Origin: Niastella caeni
GTDB taxonomy: Bacteria > Bacteroidota > Bacteroidia > Chitinophagales > Chitinophagaceae
Direction: 5' to 3'
DNA length: 64,000 bases
Assembly: GCF_004834005.1 (NCBI RefSeq)
Contig: NZ_STFF01000006.1
Coordinates: 62,001 to 126,000, forward strand
Shown here piece after piece: positions 15,512 through 25,309 of this stretch; position 1 is the first letter of the stretch; each line of letters starts with the position of its first letter. The notes below the pieces were generated by a model. It was given only the letters and a program-made list of their open reading frames with translations, searched no databases and was not told where the DNA came from. The position numbers and the translations under genes are program-made.

Positions 15512-18373
15512 TTAAAATTTTATATTAAAGCCGAAATCCACCACCTTCGTCAACGGATAACCCATTGAAAGATTCTCCGGTTCCAGCCCATCGATCCGGT
15601 TAAAGACAAATAAATTTGTTCCATTCACAAATACCCTTACCCCACCCGCTTTTTTCAAAAATCCTTTCTTCGAAAAAGTATAGCCCAGTTGCACGCTACG
15701 GAGTTTGATAAAACCACCTTTACGCAGCCAGAAGTTGGAAGACTGGTCATTATTGGGATTACTGAGCGTAGAAAGCCTGGGGGTTGTTGCCGTTAAGGCA
15801 GTCGCCGGCGTAAAGCTATTGTTTGAGAATGCGGTGATATTATTATTGTTCACGAACGGATGCGTATAGTTGTAAGCCACGGTAAGCAGATTGACCGTCC
15901 GGTGCAGAACGCCTTGTGCAAATGCACTGAGATCAATTCCTTTCCAGGCAAACCCAATGTTTAATCCAAGGGTAATTTCCGGCACGCTGCTGTACCCGAA
16001 TGGTTGTATATCGTACCCATTGATCACCCCATTGTCATCGAGGTCTTTATATTTCAGGTCACCGGGCTTTACATTGGTAAAAGACGATGCAACCACACCT
16101 GCTTTTAAATTGCCATTGGCATCAAAATCAGTTTGCTGATAAAAGCCGTCAAAGGCTAACCCTTTCTCCTGGTTAACAGCAAAGCCTTTTTGATAAAGCC
16201 GGTCAAATGGTTGTGCCGTCTCTGATCTCTCCATTATTTTATTTCTTGCAAAAGCCGCAGAACCGGAAATATGGTATTTACAATCGCCTGCTTTGTTGTC
16301 ATAATTAATTACTGCTTCAAAGCCCTTGTTGTGCACCACACCACTGTTTACCCAGGGCAAATTAAAGCCGGTGAAAGCAGGTACACTGGCAGCAGGAATT
16401 TCATAAATGCCCGTACGCTTTTCGCTGAATACGTCTACTGATGCAGACAATGTTTTCAACAAACGGATATCAAAACCAACATTGAAACTTGTTTTTAATT
16501 CCCAGGTAGCATTGGGATTTGCCAACTGTGCGATCGCCATGCCGCTTTGCAACGTGTTACCGCTTCCCGTGATCCATCCGCTTGCGCCGTTTGCCTGCTC
16601 TGTATACAGAAAACGATAACTTTCATTGATATTTCCCGCAGAACCATAAGATGCCCTGAATTTTAAATAGTCAACAACCCTGCTGCTTTTCAGCAAGCCT
16701 TCATTCGACGCCACCCATCCAATACCAACCGCAGGAAAGAAACCATACCTTTTTCCTGGTGCAAAATCAGCAGACCCCATGTAAGCGCCGCTTAGATCAA
16801 CAATATATTTTTGCGCATAATCATAGGTTACACCGGTAGACAATCCCTGTACACGTACGGCATAGGTTTGCCCGTTGTGCAAATAGCTTACTCTTCGCCC
16901 CAGTACCGTCGCAGAAAATGTGTGTTTTCCAAAAGAGCGGTTATAGTCGAACCCCAATTGCAGCGTATTTCGATTCCAGTGAAACGTTCCCCCATCACCG
17001 GTTGAGCGCGGCACATCATTGCCAATGGTTTTGTAAACAACGTTGCTGTCTGCATCCCTTACCGGCAGATCCTGTGCATTTTTCACTATTTCATAGGTCC
17101 GTACAGCATATGACGTCATATAGAACCCGCCATATTGATTATTGAACGACACACCGCCGGTAATATTCAGGCCTGGCGTTATTATATCCAGTTTTTGCTT
17201 TACGGTTACACCTGTTTGTAATGTTCTTGTATGGGCACTGTAAATACCACTTTGCTGCAACAGCTCAACCGGGTTAAAATTATATACCGAGCTGTTGCCC
17301 CAGGTACCGTTGGGATTCTTTACCGGGAAAGCCGCTGCCGGAATGGTCATGAGGTTATTAAACAATTGGCTGGCAGAGAAACCAGAAGGGGTGTTACGGT
17401 CTTCAATAATGCCGGAAACGGTGGCCGATACCAAAAGGTCTTTGGTAAGGTCAATTTCGGCATTGGCCCTGAGGTTGATCTTGTTGTAAGTAGCGTTTGT
17501 GCCAAAGTCTTTATTAATTGCTTTTGCATTTTTATACAACCCATTTTCGTTCATATAATCTACCATTACAAAATACCGCGCGGTCTGGTTACCGCCTCTG
17601 AACGACAGGTTATAGTCCTGCATGTATGACCTATTATTCAATAGTTCGTTATACCAGTTCACATTGGGATGAAAGGGATCGTTGGCAGCCTTGTATAGAT
17701 CAGGATTTGGATACTTAGGTGAGAACCCATCATTGACCAGGGCCTGATTATACAATGTTGCATAATCATACGCATTCATTACCCCGGGTAGCTGCACAGC
17801 GCTTGAAATGCCATATCTCGCATTGAGCACTAATTCATTTTTAGGCATTGCTTTCCCTTTTTTCGTGCGGACACTTAAAACACCTGCACCGCCCTGCAAC
17901 CCAAACCGGGCCGTAACAACTGCATCTTTCAGCAAGGTCACCGATTCTATCTCGTAAGGCGACAATGCGCTCAGGGCGCCTGTTTCAACCTGGAAACCAT
18001 CGAGTAAAATAACCAGTTGGTTGCCGCCGATATTCCAGCTTGTTTGACCGCGTACATACAGGGAAGGATTATCGTATCCCGGCTCTCCTGAACCCGTAAC
18101 CACGGTGAGGCCGGGTATGCGGCCCTGCAGCGTATTCAATAAGTTGCCGGTAAACATTTTACTGAGCTCCCTGCCGCGCAGCGTATAAACAGCACCGGTA
18201 TTTCGCCATTGCGGTTCCTTCCTGAAGCCCAGATCGACCACTGTATCAACAACACCCGCATCACTTTCTACTGTGCCTCGTGTATTAATGACAATCGTTG
18301 ACTGCGCCATTGAAACGATGCAACAGCACAGCATGGTTGACAAAACCAATAATATTTTATAATGCTTTTTCAT
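15512..18373 (-). CDS. SusC/RagA-type TonB-dependent receptor 1 (no N-terminal extension)
   Basis: The 953-residue outer-membrane receptor has a signal peptide (residues 1-23) and goes almost straight into the plug domain. The carboxypeptidase-regulatory-like domain usual in SusC proteins is missing, and the usual VVVGYG TonB-box region is replaced by VDTVVDLGFRKE. The plug keeps LQGRIPGLTVVTGSGEPG and SLYVRGQTSWN, but the DASAVYG-type motif reads DAVVTARFGLQGGAGVL. The remaining sequence is a beta-barrel closing in VVDFGFNIKF. It imports oligosaccharides with its SusD partner at 13792-15486, powered by TonB. It is preceded by leader copy B. Compared with the canonical 1094-residue receptor upstream, this is a divergent subtype. 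Confidence 0.9.
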   Translation of the reverse strand: MKKHYKILLVLSTMLCCCIVSMAQSTIVINTRGTVESDAGVVDTVVDLGFRKEPQWRNTGAVYTLRGRELSKMFTGNLLNTLQGRIPGLTVVTGSGEPGYDNPSLYVRGQTSWNIGGNQLVILLDGFQVETGALSALSPYEIESVTLLKDAVVTARFGLQGGAGVLSVRTKKGKAMPKNELVLNARYGISSAVQLPGVMNAYDYATLYNQALVNDGFSPKYPNPDLYKAANDPFHPNVNWYNELLNNRSYMQDYNLSFRGGNQTARYFVMVDYMNENGLYKNAKAINKDFGTNATYNKINLRANAEIDLTKDLLVSATVSGIIEDRNTPSGFSASQLFNNLMTIPAAAFPVKNPNGTWGNSSVYNFNPVELLQQSGIYSAHTRTLQTGVTVKQKLDIITPGLNITGGVSFNNQYGGFYMTSYAVRTYEIVKNAQDLPVRDADSNVVYKTIGNDVPRSTGDGGTFHWNRNTLQLGFDYNRSFGKHTFSATVLGRRVSYLHNGQTYAVRVQGLSTGVTYDYAQKYIVDLSGAYMGSADFAPGKRYGFFPAVGIGWVASNEGLLKSSRVVDYLKFRASYGSAGNINESYRFLYTEQANGASGWITGSGNTLQSGMAIAQLANPNATWELKTSFNVGFDIRLLKTLSASVDVFSEKRTGIYEIPAASVPAFTGFNLPWVNSGVVHNKGFEAVINYDNKAGDCKYHISGSAAFARNKIMERSETAQPFDRLYQKGFAVNQEKGLAFDGFYQQTDFDANGNLKAGVVASSFTNVKPGDLKYKDLDDNGVINGYDIQPFGYSSVPEITLGLNIGFAWKGIDLSAFAQGVLHRTVNLLTVAYNYTHPFVNNNNITAFSNNSFTPATALTATTPRLSTLSNPNNDQSSNFWLRKGGFIKLRSVQLGYTFSKKGFLKKAGGVRVFVNGTNLFVFNRIDGLEPENLSMGYPLTKVVDFGFNIKF

Positions 18374-18475
18374 CTGTTCTTTTTAATTTTTATTTTGGCC
18401 AGATGGATCTTACCATGACAAAATTTTCACTGCCTTATGTGTCAAACTGAAGATTTTGTCATGGACGATTCATTT
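18374..18475 (-). promoter_or_regulatory. Leader hairpin element, copy B
   Basis: Read toward the susC at 15512-18373: ATGAATCGT, stem arm CCATGACAAAATCTTCA, an 18-base loop, arm TGAAAATTTTGTCATGG (one G-T wobble), then TAAGATCCATCTGGCC, AAAATAAAAATTAAAAAG and AACAG before the ATG. GGCCAAAA ends 19 bases from the start codon. The element fills almost the whole 133-base gap between susD (18507-20339) and susC, so it is internal to the operon. Copies B and C bracket that susD gene in the same orientation. Confidence 0.78.
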
Positions 18476-18506
18476 TATGTTTTTATTTCTTCAATGGGCA
18501 GTTGAC

Positions 18507-20339
18507 TTACCATCCCGGATTTTGTCCGTTCCAGTCTTTTCCGTCGCCTAAATAATTAATGCTGACCTGGGAGCTGGGGAAAGGCGTATAATAGTAACGC
18601 TTTAAAAATGTACGCCTCATGAAATCAACCACCCGCCAGTTTCTCTTCAAGGTGCCCGATGTGGCATTGGCTTTCGTTTGTATACCATGCAATGTTCCAT
18701 TCAGCACATCATATGCTTTCAGCCAGCGTTGAAGATCACTAAGGCGAAATCCTTCATAAGCAAACTCAATTGTTCTTTCGTTCTGCACAGCATCCCTGAA
18801 ATCGTCGGGGGAAGAAAAGTTCTTATTAGGCATACCCGCTCTTTGCCTGATCTTATTAAGATAAGTGGTAGCTTCACCCTGGGGTCCCTGGTATTCGTTC
18901 AGTGCTTCTGCATAGCTCAGGTAAAATTCGGCCAGCCTGAAAACAGGCCATGCAAAATGATTATCATTGAAGTTGTCTATACGTGATACGAACTTATACG
19001 TTTCCAAAGCATAGCCGTCGTCACCCACATCACTGTGTCCAAAATCAGTTGTGGGATATTGTGCGCCATCACCAAGGTAGTATGACAATACGCCGCGTTG
19101 GCTATTGTACCACATGCCATCGTATAAGATAGTCTGGTAAAAACGCGGATCGAGGTTCATTGCCTTTATCCATGTGGGAAAATCGTCGCCTGTGCTTGTC
19201 AATGGCAACGTCCATCTTGTGCCGTCGCGTTTTTCATATTGTTGTATAAATTCAAGCGGCACATTATTTTTAAAGGCCCATTGTCCCTGTCTTACTTTGG
19301 AAGTCATCCAGAGGCCCCAAAACCAACCACCGTACCTCGACGCATCCATACTTAAGGTATTCACCAGGATCAACTCCGAATTACCATAAACGTTGGAGAC
19401 AGCTTCATAATCGCCCAAACCTGCATAAGAGTCATCATTTGGTGTGGTTTCTGCCTTGCCGGTATAGTACAGGGCAATGCCCGAAGCGGGTGCAGCATTT
19501 ATAACGTCCCTGGCCGCATTGGCTGCCGTGAGCCAGCGTCCTTTATCGTAATTGGCATAAGCGAGCACGGTATCATGCTCGTTTCCAAAACGGGCGCCAT
19601 CAACAGTTGCCTGCATGGAAGGTGGTGTATTGTACAAAGGGCTTGCAGCAAACAACAGCACCCTTGCCTTTAATGCTTTTGCAGCAAGGCTGGTAGCCCG
19701 GCCGTAATCTGTAGCGGGCCAGGTTGCCGGTAATAAAGCCGCAGCCTGATTGCACCAGTTCACCATGCTGTCTATCGTAGTGGCTACCGAACTTCTATGT
19801 ATTTTCAATTGGTGCGCACCATCCAGCGGTTCCGTTATCAACGGAATACCTCCATACTGACGGAATAATTCAAAGTGCTGCATAGCCCGGCAGAACAATG
19901 CCTGCCCCTTCACCTGGTTTTTCCAGGCATCATCGGCATCTGTTACTTCATCTATATTTTTCAGCACCAGGTTGGCCTGCCTGATGCCAAGATAATGGCT
20001 TCCAAACCCACCTCTGTCAATAGTTGCATCCACTGTTGCAGTTCCAGTAACATAGCTTCCAACATTCACCATCCAGTCATACTCCGGATGGATCATATAC
20101 AATTCATCCGTCACCATATCGGGCCTGGTCATATCATGGTTGGTATTTTTTGGAAATCCTGACGGAATGCACAAGTTGTACATTTGCGCTACGGCGCCTG
20201 ATGCATTAAGTTTTGTATTGAACACCGTATCCACCGTAAAAGTGCCGCCCTGCGGCTTTTCCAGAAAATCTTTATTGCAGCTCACAGTAAGCAGCCCTGT
20301 AAAAAGGAGTACTGCAAATAATATTGAAATTGGTTTCAT
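18507..20339 (-). CDS. SusD/RagB-family outer-membrane lipoprotein 2
   Basis: The 610-residue lipoprotein (lipobox LTVSC, Cys21) has the SusD fold signatures: IRQANLVLKNIDEV, KGQALFCRAMQHFELFRQYGGIPLI, KALKARVLLFAASPLYN and a C-terminal NERTIEFAYEGFRLSDLQRW followed by TPFPSSQVSIN. It is the lid and oligosaccharide-binding partner of the receptor at 20463-23747. Unlike tightly linked susC-susD pairs, 123 bases separate it from that receptor, and this gap contains leader copy C; a second copy (B) follows its stop codon. That arrangement suggests independent control of this gene within the operon, or insertion and exchange of a susD cassette. Confidence 0.92.
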   Translation of the reverse strand: MKPISILFAVLLFTGLLTVSCNKDFLEKPQGGTFTVDTVFNTKLNASGAVAQMYNLCIPSGFPKNTNHDMTRPDMVTDELYMIHPEYDWMVNVGSYVTGTATVDATIDRGGFGSHYLGIRQANLVLKNIDEVTDADDAWKNQVKGQALFCRAMQHFELFRQYGGIPLITEPLDGAHQLKIHRSSVATTIDSMVNWCNQAAALLPATWPATDYGRATSLAAKALKARVLLFAASPLYNTPPSMQATVDGARFGNEHDTVLAYANYDKGRWLTAANAARDVINAAPASGIALYYTGKAETTPNDDSYAGLGDYEAVSNVYGNSELILVNTLSMDASRYGGWFWGLWMTSKVRQGQWAFKNNVPLEFIQQYEKRDGTRWTLPLTSTGDDFPTWIKAMNLDPRFYQTILYDGMWYNSQRGVLSYYLGDGAQYPTTDFGHSDVGDDGYALETYKFVSRIDNFNDNHFAWPVFRLAEFYLSYAEALNEYQGPQGEATTYLNKIRQRAGMPNKNFSSPDDFRDAVQNERTIEFAYEGFRLSDLQRWLKAYDVLNGTLHGIQTKANATSGTLKRNWRVVDFMRRTFLKRYYYTPFPSSQVSINYLGDGKDWNGQNPGW

Positions 20340-20437
20340 CTGTTCATTTTTAATTTTATTTTGGCCAGATGGATCTTACCATGACAAAATTTTCATTGCT
20401 TTTTTTGTCTTAATGAAAATTTTGTCATGGACGATTC
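20340..20437 (-). promoter_or_regulatory. Leader hairpin element, copy C
   Basis: Most perfect copy. Read toward susD (18507-20339): ATGAATCGT, stem arm CCATGACAAAATTTTCAT (20413-20430), loop, and arm ATGAAAATTTTGTCATGG (20381-20396 plus CC at 20379-20380), an 18-bp perfect stem, 19 bp with one further A-T pair. TAAGATCCATCTGGCC and an A-rich tract follow. The spacing from GGCCAAAA to the ATG is 19 bases. The whole 98-base block is nearly identical to copy B including the CTGTTC at the start-codon side. Confidence 0.8.
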
Positions 20438-20462
20438 ATATCCAACGACATTTATCAGCCAG

Positions 20463-23400
20463 TTAAAAATTGAGATTTACGCCTGTGTTATACGTTTTGT
20501 AAATCGGGTAGCCTATATTCCCGAGATTTTCCGGGTCGCCCCATACTTTTGCCGGCGACCAGGTATACAGGTTATTACCACTGACATAGATCCTCGCCGA
20601 TTTTATGCCTATTCTTTTCATAAAGGCGTTGGTAAGCGTGTAGCCTACCGCAAGGTTTTGTAACCTTACATAAGAAGTATTGATGAGGAAAAAAGTATTA
20701 CCCGCATTGTTGGGCCCGGTACCTGCCGCGTTTTTATCATAAGCTGCCATAGGGAAAGAAATTTTATCCCCTGCATTATATCTGTCTATGGTAAACCGGG
20801 TTAGGTCAACCGAAAAGATTGCCTGTTGCTTATCAATATGAAATTGCCCTAAACCGCCTCTTGCCACCCCGGCAATGCCTGCAAACAAAACTGATACATC
20901 GAATCCTTTGTAACTGCCGCCGGCCGTAAGGCCAAAATTGTATTCGGGATTAACGGTGTTGCCCGTTCTCGTTCTGTCTTTTTCATTGATCACTCCATCG
21001 CCGTTCAGGTCTTCGAGGCGAACGTCACCAGGTTGCAATGGCCTGCCGCCATAACCCAGGTCTTTTACATATACAGGCTTACCACTTACATTGGTGTATG
21101 GTTTTCCGTTGCTCGACGCCAGCACAGGCTGCGACAGAATAGGATTTCCATTGGCATCGGTTTCATAGAGTTGCGACCAGGAAGTGTACAAACCGTTGGC
21201 CTTTAACAATAGCTGCTGCCCCACCGCATTCCCTGTGGCTGCCTGGTATTCCAGCCCCGGAACAATAGCTTCGTCCTGGAACACTATTTTATTCCGCTGA
21301 ATAGCGGCATTGCCATGCAGGAAAAAACTAACGCTTCCTACCTTGTCGTTATAGCTAAACTCAAGATTATGTCCCCAGCTTATTACTTTTCCCAGGTTGT
21401 ACGGTGGCAGATTGGCCTGAACGAACGCCGGAACAGTTCCTTTGTAAGAAAGGATATTGGAACGGTTGTTCCTGTAATATTCATAAGTAATGGAGAGCTT
21501 GCTTTTAAAGAGATGGAACTCTGCCGCCAGGTTCAAATTCCTGGAAACCTCCCAGGTTACATTTGGGTTTCCCAGTACTGATTCATCATAACCATTGATA
21601 TATTGTTGGTTATTCAGGGCGCCGAATGTATAACCGCCATTACCTCTCCAGGTATTGGGCAGGTACAGGTAACGTGCGCCGCCTATATTATCGTTGCCCA
21701 CCTCTCCATAAGAGGCACGCAATTTTACAAATCTTACGGTGTTGTTTACCGGAAAAAAAGATTCGTTGCTTAACACCCACGCCGCGGAATACGACGGGAA
21801 GAAACCGTATCGCTTCCCTTCCGGAAAATTCTCTGAGCCATTGTATCCCATATCATATTCTACAATGTATTTGCCTTCATAATTATAATTGACCCTTCCC
21901 GTAACCCCCTGATAGGCGTGTGGCAGATTGTACTGAAGTGTGGGATCATATTTCTTTTCCCTGCTGCCCAATACCATGGCAGAGATGATATGTTTACCGC
22001 CGCCGAAAGAACGATTGTAATTGACAGATGCTTCGGTATACAGCTTGCGCCATTTTCCGAGGTTGAAGTCGGCATAGATCTGCGACGGGGTAGCTGCATT
22101 AAGTTGTATGAACACCGGATCTAACGGGTCGCCATTAGGATTTGGCTTTATTGCATATAACACCGGCGTATAATGCCCATAGCTTCTGCTGGCAAAATAA
22201 CTATCATAAGAGCCCAACGCTTTTATAGAAAGACCGGGCGTAATCCTGTCTAATTTATACTCCGCATTCACAGAGGAATTTAAGATACTATTGTTGGTAA
22301 CATTCCAGTAGTTACCATTTTCTATTGCATACATGGGGTTGTATTGTTCATAGCCGCCGGCTGAATAAGGCAGTACATATTTACCGTTGATGATACCAGG
22401 AGAACTCATAGGAAAGGCCCACCATATTCTATTGTACCAACTGGATGCATCATTGTCCATACCGTTAATAGTAACGTATTGCGTTCCCAGGTTTACAGAC
22501 ATTTTGAGATCTTTCGCAACATCGAAATCGAAGTTCCCGCGCAGGTTATAGCGGTCCTTGGAGAATTGCATCTTGTCGGGGAAGGCCATGTAATCGGTCT
22601 TGAAAAGCCCGCCCTGGTTCAGGTAACCAAGCGATACAAAATATTTCATAAACCGCGTGCCACCGCTCACATTCACATTGGCCTGCGACATAGACGCATA
22701 TTTCTTAAATAACTTGTCGACCCAGTTGGTATTAGGATGTAAATAAGGATCGTACCATGGATTGGCCTGGCCATTATCGAGTTTGGGTTTATCGGCATTC
22801 TGAAAATATTTCAGATCATTGTCTGTAAAATTAAGCGACCCGTCATTTCTCCAGTTAGCATCACGCTTGGCAACATAATCATCCCAGGTTTGTATATCCG
22901 GATCTTTCGCGTGTTTGACCCAGTATTCTCCCATGGCCCTTTCATTGATAATGGTTGCATAATCGTACGAATTGGCGAATGCGGGGAAATTTGTAAAAGA
23001 CGAAACAGATGTTTGCGAAGTAAGATTGATTGAAGGAGCGCCCTCCTTTCCGCGTTTGGTGGTGATCAAAATAACGCCGTTTGCGCCACGTACGCCATAA
23101 ACGGCGGTTGCAGAGGCATCTTTCAAGATGCTTATTGAACCTACTTCATTTGGGTCAATGTCTTCGTACGTATCTCTGGCAACACCGTCTACCATGATCA
23201 GCGGTGCGGTTTGACCGGTATACGTACCAACGCCCCTGATCGTTAGTACCGAACCATCGGAACCCGGCTTTCCTGTACCCTGCATGGCCACCAGTCCCGG
23301 CAGTTGCCCTTTCAATGCCGTGCTTAGATTGGATACAGGCGCCTTTACCAATTCGGAGCCGGTAACGGTGCTTACAGATGCAGTCAGGAATTCTTTCTTT

Positions 23401-23747
23401 TGTTTTCCATAACCAACAATGACTATTACCGCATTCAGGCTGTCGGCCTTCGTTTCCAGTTTCACTGAAAACTCCTTTTTCCCCCGCACAGGAATTTCCT
23501 GGCTATAATAACCAATGTAAGTAAAAACAAGTGTGCCATCATCAGGTACAGCCTTCAACAAAAACGCTCCGGATGCCTCTGTTGTGGTGCCTCTTTTGGA
23601 TTCTTTCAGCATAACCACAGCACCCCTGATGGGCGCACCCGACGTGTCGGTTACACGCCCGTGTACATCCCTCACCTGAGCATGGATGCTTGTTGCGGAG
23701 CTTAGCAGCAGCACCGTGATCGATAATAGTAATAACGAAAACTTCAT
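20463..23747 (-). CDS. SusC/RagA-type TonB-dependent receptor 2
   Basis: The 1094-residue receptor starts at ATG 23747 (an in-frame TTG lies 9 bases earlier). A signal peptide ending near SIHAQ is followed by a carboxypeptidase-regulatory-like domain (~25-100, VHGRVTDTSGAPIRGAVV...GTLVFTYIGYYSQEI), a TonB-box-like region (VIVIVGYGKQKK), a plug (LKGQLPGLVAMQGTGKPGSDG; DASATAVYGVRGANGVILITTKRG) and a long beta-barrel ending TGVNLNF. It is the classical SusC layout. It imports oligosaccharides across the outer membrane with the SusD at 18507-20339. Only 19 bases separate it from the upstream GH32 gene, so in this operon it is most naturally the fructan-module receptor; that assignment is inference. 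Confidence 0.93.
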   Translation of the reverse strand: MKFSLLLLSITVLLLSSATSIHAQVRDVHGRVTDTSGAPIRGAVVMLKESKRGTTTEASGAFLLKAVPDDGTLVFTYIGYYSQEIPVRGKKEFSVKLETKADSLNAVIVIVGYGKQKKEFLTASVSTVTGSELVKAPVSNLSTALKGQLPGLVAMQGTGKPGSDGSVLTIRGVGTYTGQTAPLIMVDGVARDTYEDIDPNEVGSISILKDASATAVYGVRGANGVILITTKRGKEGAPSINLTSQTSVSSFTNFPAFANSYDYATIINERAMGEYWVKHAKDPDIQTWDDYVAKRDANWRNDGSLNFTDNDLKYFQNADKPKLDNGQANPWYDPYLHPNTNWVDKLFKKYASMSQANVNVSGGTRFMKYFVSLGYLNQGGLFKTDYMAFPDKMQFSKDRYNLRGNFDFDVAKDLKMSVNLGTQYVTINGMDNDASSWYNRIWWAFPMSSPGIINGKYVLPYSAGGYEQYNPMYAIENGNYWNVTNNSILNSSVNAEYKLDRITPGLSIKALGSYDSYFASRSYGHYTPVLYAIKPNPNGDPLDPVFIQLNAATPSQIYADFNLGKWRKLYTEASVNYNRSFGGGKHIISAMVLGSREKKYDPTLQYNLPHAYQGVTGRVNYNYEGKYIVEYDMGYNGSENFPEGKRYGFFPSYSAAWVLSNESFFPVNNTVRFVKLRASYGEVGNDNIGGARYLYLPNTWRGNGGYTFGALNNQQYINGYDESVLGNPNVTWEVSRNLNLAAEFHLFKSKLSITYEYYRNNRSNILSYKGTVPAFVQANLPPYNLGKVISWGHNLEFSYNDKVGSVSFFLHGNAAIQRNKIVFQDEAIVPGLEYQAATGNAVGQQLLLKANGLYTSWSQLYETDANGNPILSQPVLASSNGKPYTNVSGKPVYVKDLGYGGRPLQPGDVRLEDLNGDGVINEKDRTRTGNTVNPEYNFGLTAGGSYKGFDVSVLFAGIAGVARGGLGQFHIDKQQAIFSVDLTRFTIDRYNAGDKISFPMAAYDKNAAGTGPNNAGNTFFLINTSYVRLQNLAVGYTLTNAFMKRIGIKSARIYVSGNNLYTWSPAKVWGDPENLGNIGYPIYKTYNTGVNLNF

Positions 23748-23766
23748 AATTGGCAAGTTGAGTGAA

Positions 23767-25299
23767 TCAGTATTGTTTTGGTTGCTTTTGAAACGAAACG
23801 TCCAGGCTTTTAAGTTTCAATTCCTCTTTTGACTGCATCCTGATATTTGAATAATCTTCGCCAGGGAAAAAGATGGCAGTCATTACCGTTAACCCGTCAC
23901 CTGTGAACAATTCAACAGAAGCCTTATCAATAATAAGCGTACAATCAAAATTTTGTGATGTAGAAAACCGCGGCGCCATATGCCTTTTTCCAAAATCTTT
24001 TTCAAAACCAACGTTCCCAGACCTGGTTCTGTCGATAAAGAATTCATTCCTGCTTTTATCAAAACCAATAACCAGTTGTTCATCCAATGAATTGGAAAGG
24101 GTGATCGAAAAATCTTTCATTGTATCGCCGGCCATTTTTATTATGGCAGGACCCGTTAGTTTCCCTGTTTTTGCAGTGAGATCAAGATCAGTGACCAGCA
24201 TATTTTGAAACTGTAATGAACGGCCGAACAAGTTATTTACTGCAGCTACCGGCGTTGAGGCCAATAAATATTTACCGTTCAATTTCTTTAGCGATAACTC
24301 ACGGGGCACTGTCATGGCGCCCCGCCACTTTTGTGTAGGAACTACCTGCGCATATTGCCAGTTACTCATCCATCCTAAAAAAAGCTTTCTGTTGCCGGTG
24401 TTCGAGAAAGTAACGCCTGCATATTCATCAGGACCATAATCCAACCATCTTGTTTCCTTATCAAATGGGGTGAATTGATGACCATCAAAATCACCCACAA
24501 AATATTGAGTTCCGGAACCGCCATTGGGACCACCGGGATTTATGTTTACGATCAGCACCCAGATCTTCTTTCCCTGATAATTCAGGGAGAACAGATCGGG
24601 ACATTCCCAAACACCGCCATGAGCGCCTGTTTCTTTTCCGAATGCCGATTCTTTTGTCCAGTCTTTTAAATTGGGCGAAGAATAAAAGGTGATGTGGTCT
24701 AATGTGGCCAGGGTCATGATCCACTTATCAGCCACTTCATTCCAGCTCACTTTAGGATCACGAAAATCTTTGATGCCTGGATTTTTTAAAACCGGATTGC
24801 CTTTATACTTCGTCCATGTTTTTCCTTCATCGAGACTATATGCCAAACTTTGATTCTGGTAATCACTTCTTCCTTCCTGCTCCCCTTTCACACTGTGATG
24901 GGTGAAAATGGCAACCAGTGGAACCTTTCCCTGCCGGCCAAAGCCTGATGTATTTTTATAATCTACCACTGCACTTCCTGAAAAGATCCATCCAAGGCTA
25001 TCGGGATACAAAGCAATGGGCTGATGTTGCCAATGTATTAAATCCCTGGTTGTGGCATGCCCCCAGTGAATGGGCCCAAACACAGTGCTGCCCGGATGGT
25101 GCTGGTAAAACAAATGATATACACCGTTATAATGCACCATTCCATTCGGATCATTCATCCAATGTTCTTTAGGAGTGAAGTGGATCTGCGAACGATGTGG
25201 CTCATGGTAATATAGTGTAGTTGCAGCTTGTTTTTGCGCACTACATAAAAAGAAATGGAATGCAAATGCTATAGTAAAAAGATGTTTTAATAATAACAT
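23767..25299 (-). CDS. GH32 glycoside hydrolase (levanase/inulinase/invertase family)
   Basis: The 510-residue secreted protein has an N-terminal signal (ending about FLCSAQ, possibly a lipobox at Cys19). The five-bladed GH32 propeller shows the three catalytic acids in their motifs: nucleophile Asp50 in WMNDPNG, transition-state stabiliser in FRDP (Asp181) and acid/base Glu232 in WECPDLF. A C-terminal beta-sandwich (~360-505) with FFIDRTRSGNVGFE and DKASVELFTGDG follows, as in exo-acting fructan hydrolases. It releases fructose from sucrose, levan or inulin. The MFS porter gene ends 10 bases upstream and a fructose-type hybrid sensor lies beyond that, which together point to fructan use. Confidence 0.93.
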   Translation of the reverse strand: MLLLKHLFTIAFAFHFFLCSAQKQAATTLYYHEPHRSQIHFTPKEHWMNDPNGMVHYNGVYHLFYQHHPGSTVFGPIHWGHATTRDLIHWQHQPIALYPDSLGWIFSGSAVVDYKNTSGFGRQGKVPLVAIFTHHSVKGEQEGRSDYQNQSLAYSLDEGKTWTKYKGNPVLKNPGIKDFRDPKVSWNEVADKWIMTLATLDHITFYSSPNLKDWTKESAFGKETGAHGGVWECPDLFSLNYQGKKIWVLIVNINPGGPNGGSGTQYFVGDFDGHQFTPFDKETRWLDYGPDEYAGVTFSNTGNRKLFLGWMSNWQYAQVVPTQKWRGAMTVPRELSLKKLNGKYLLASTPVAAVNNLFGRSLQFQNMLVTDLDLTAKTGKLTGPAIIKMAGDTMKDFSITLSNSLDEQLVIGFDKSRNEFFIDRTRSGNVGFEKDFGKRHMAPRFSTSQNFDCTLIIDKASVELFTGDGLTVMTAIFFPGEDYSNIRMQSKEELKLKSLDVSFQKQPKQY

Positions 25300-25309
25300 T
25301 GAATAATTA

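Noticed and set aside
18374..20437. Leader hairpins as intrinsic terminators
   Set aside because: No T-tract follows the stem in the direction of transcription, and each element ends at a start codon rather than after a stop.
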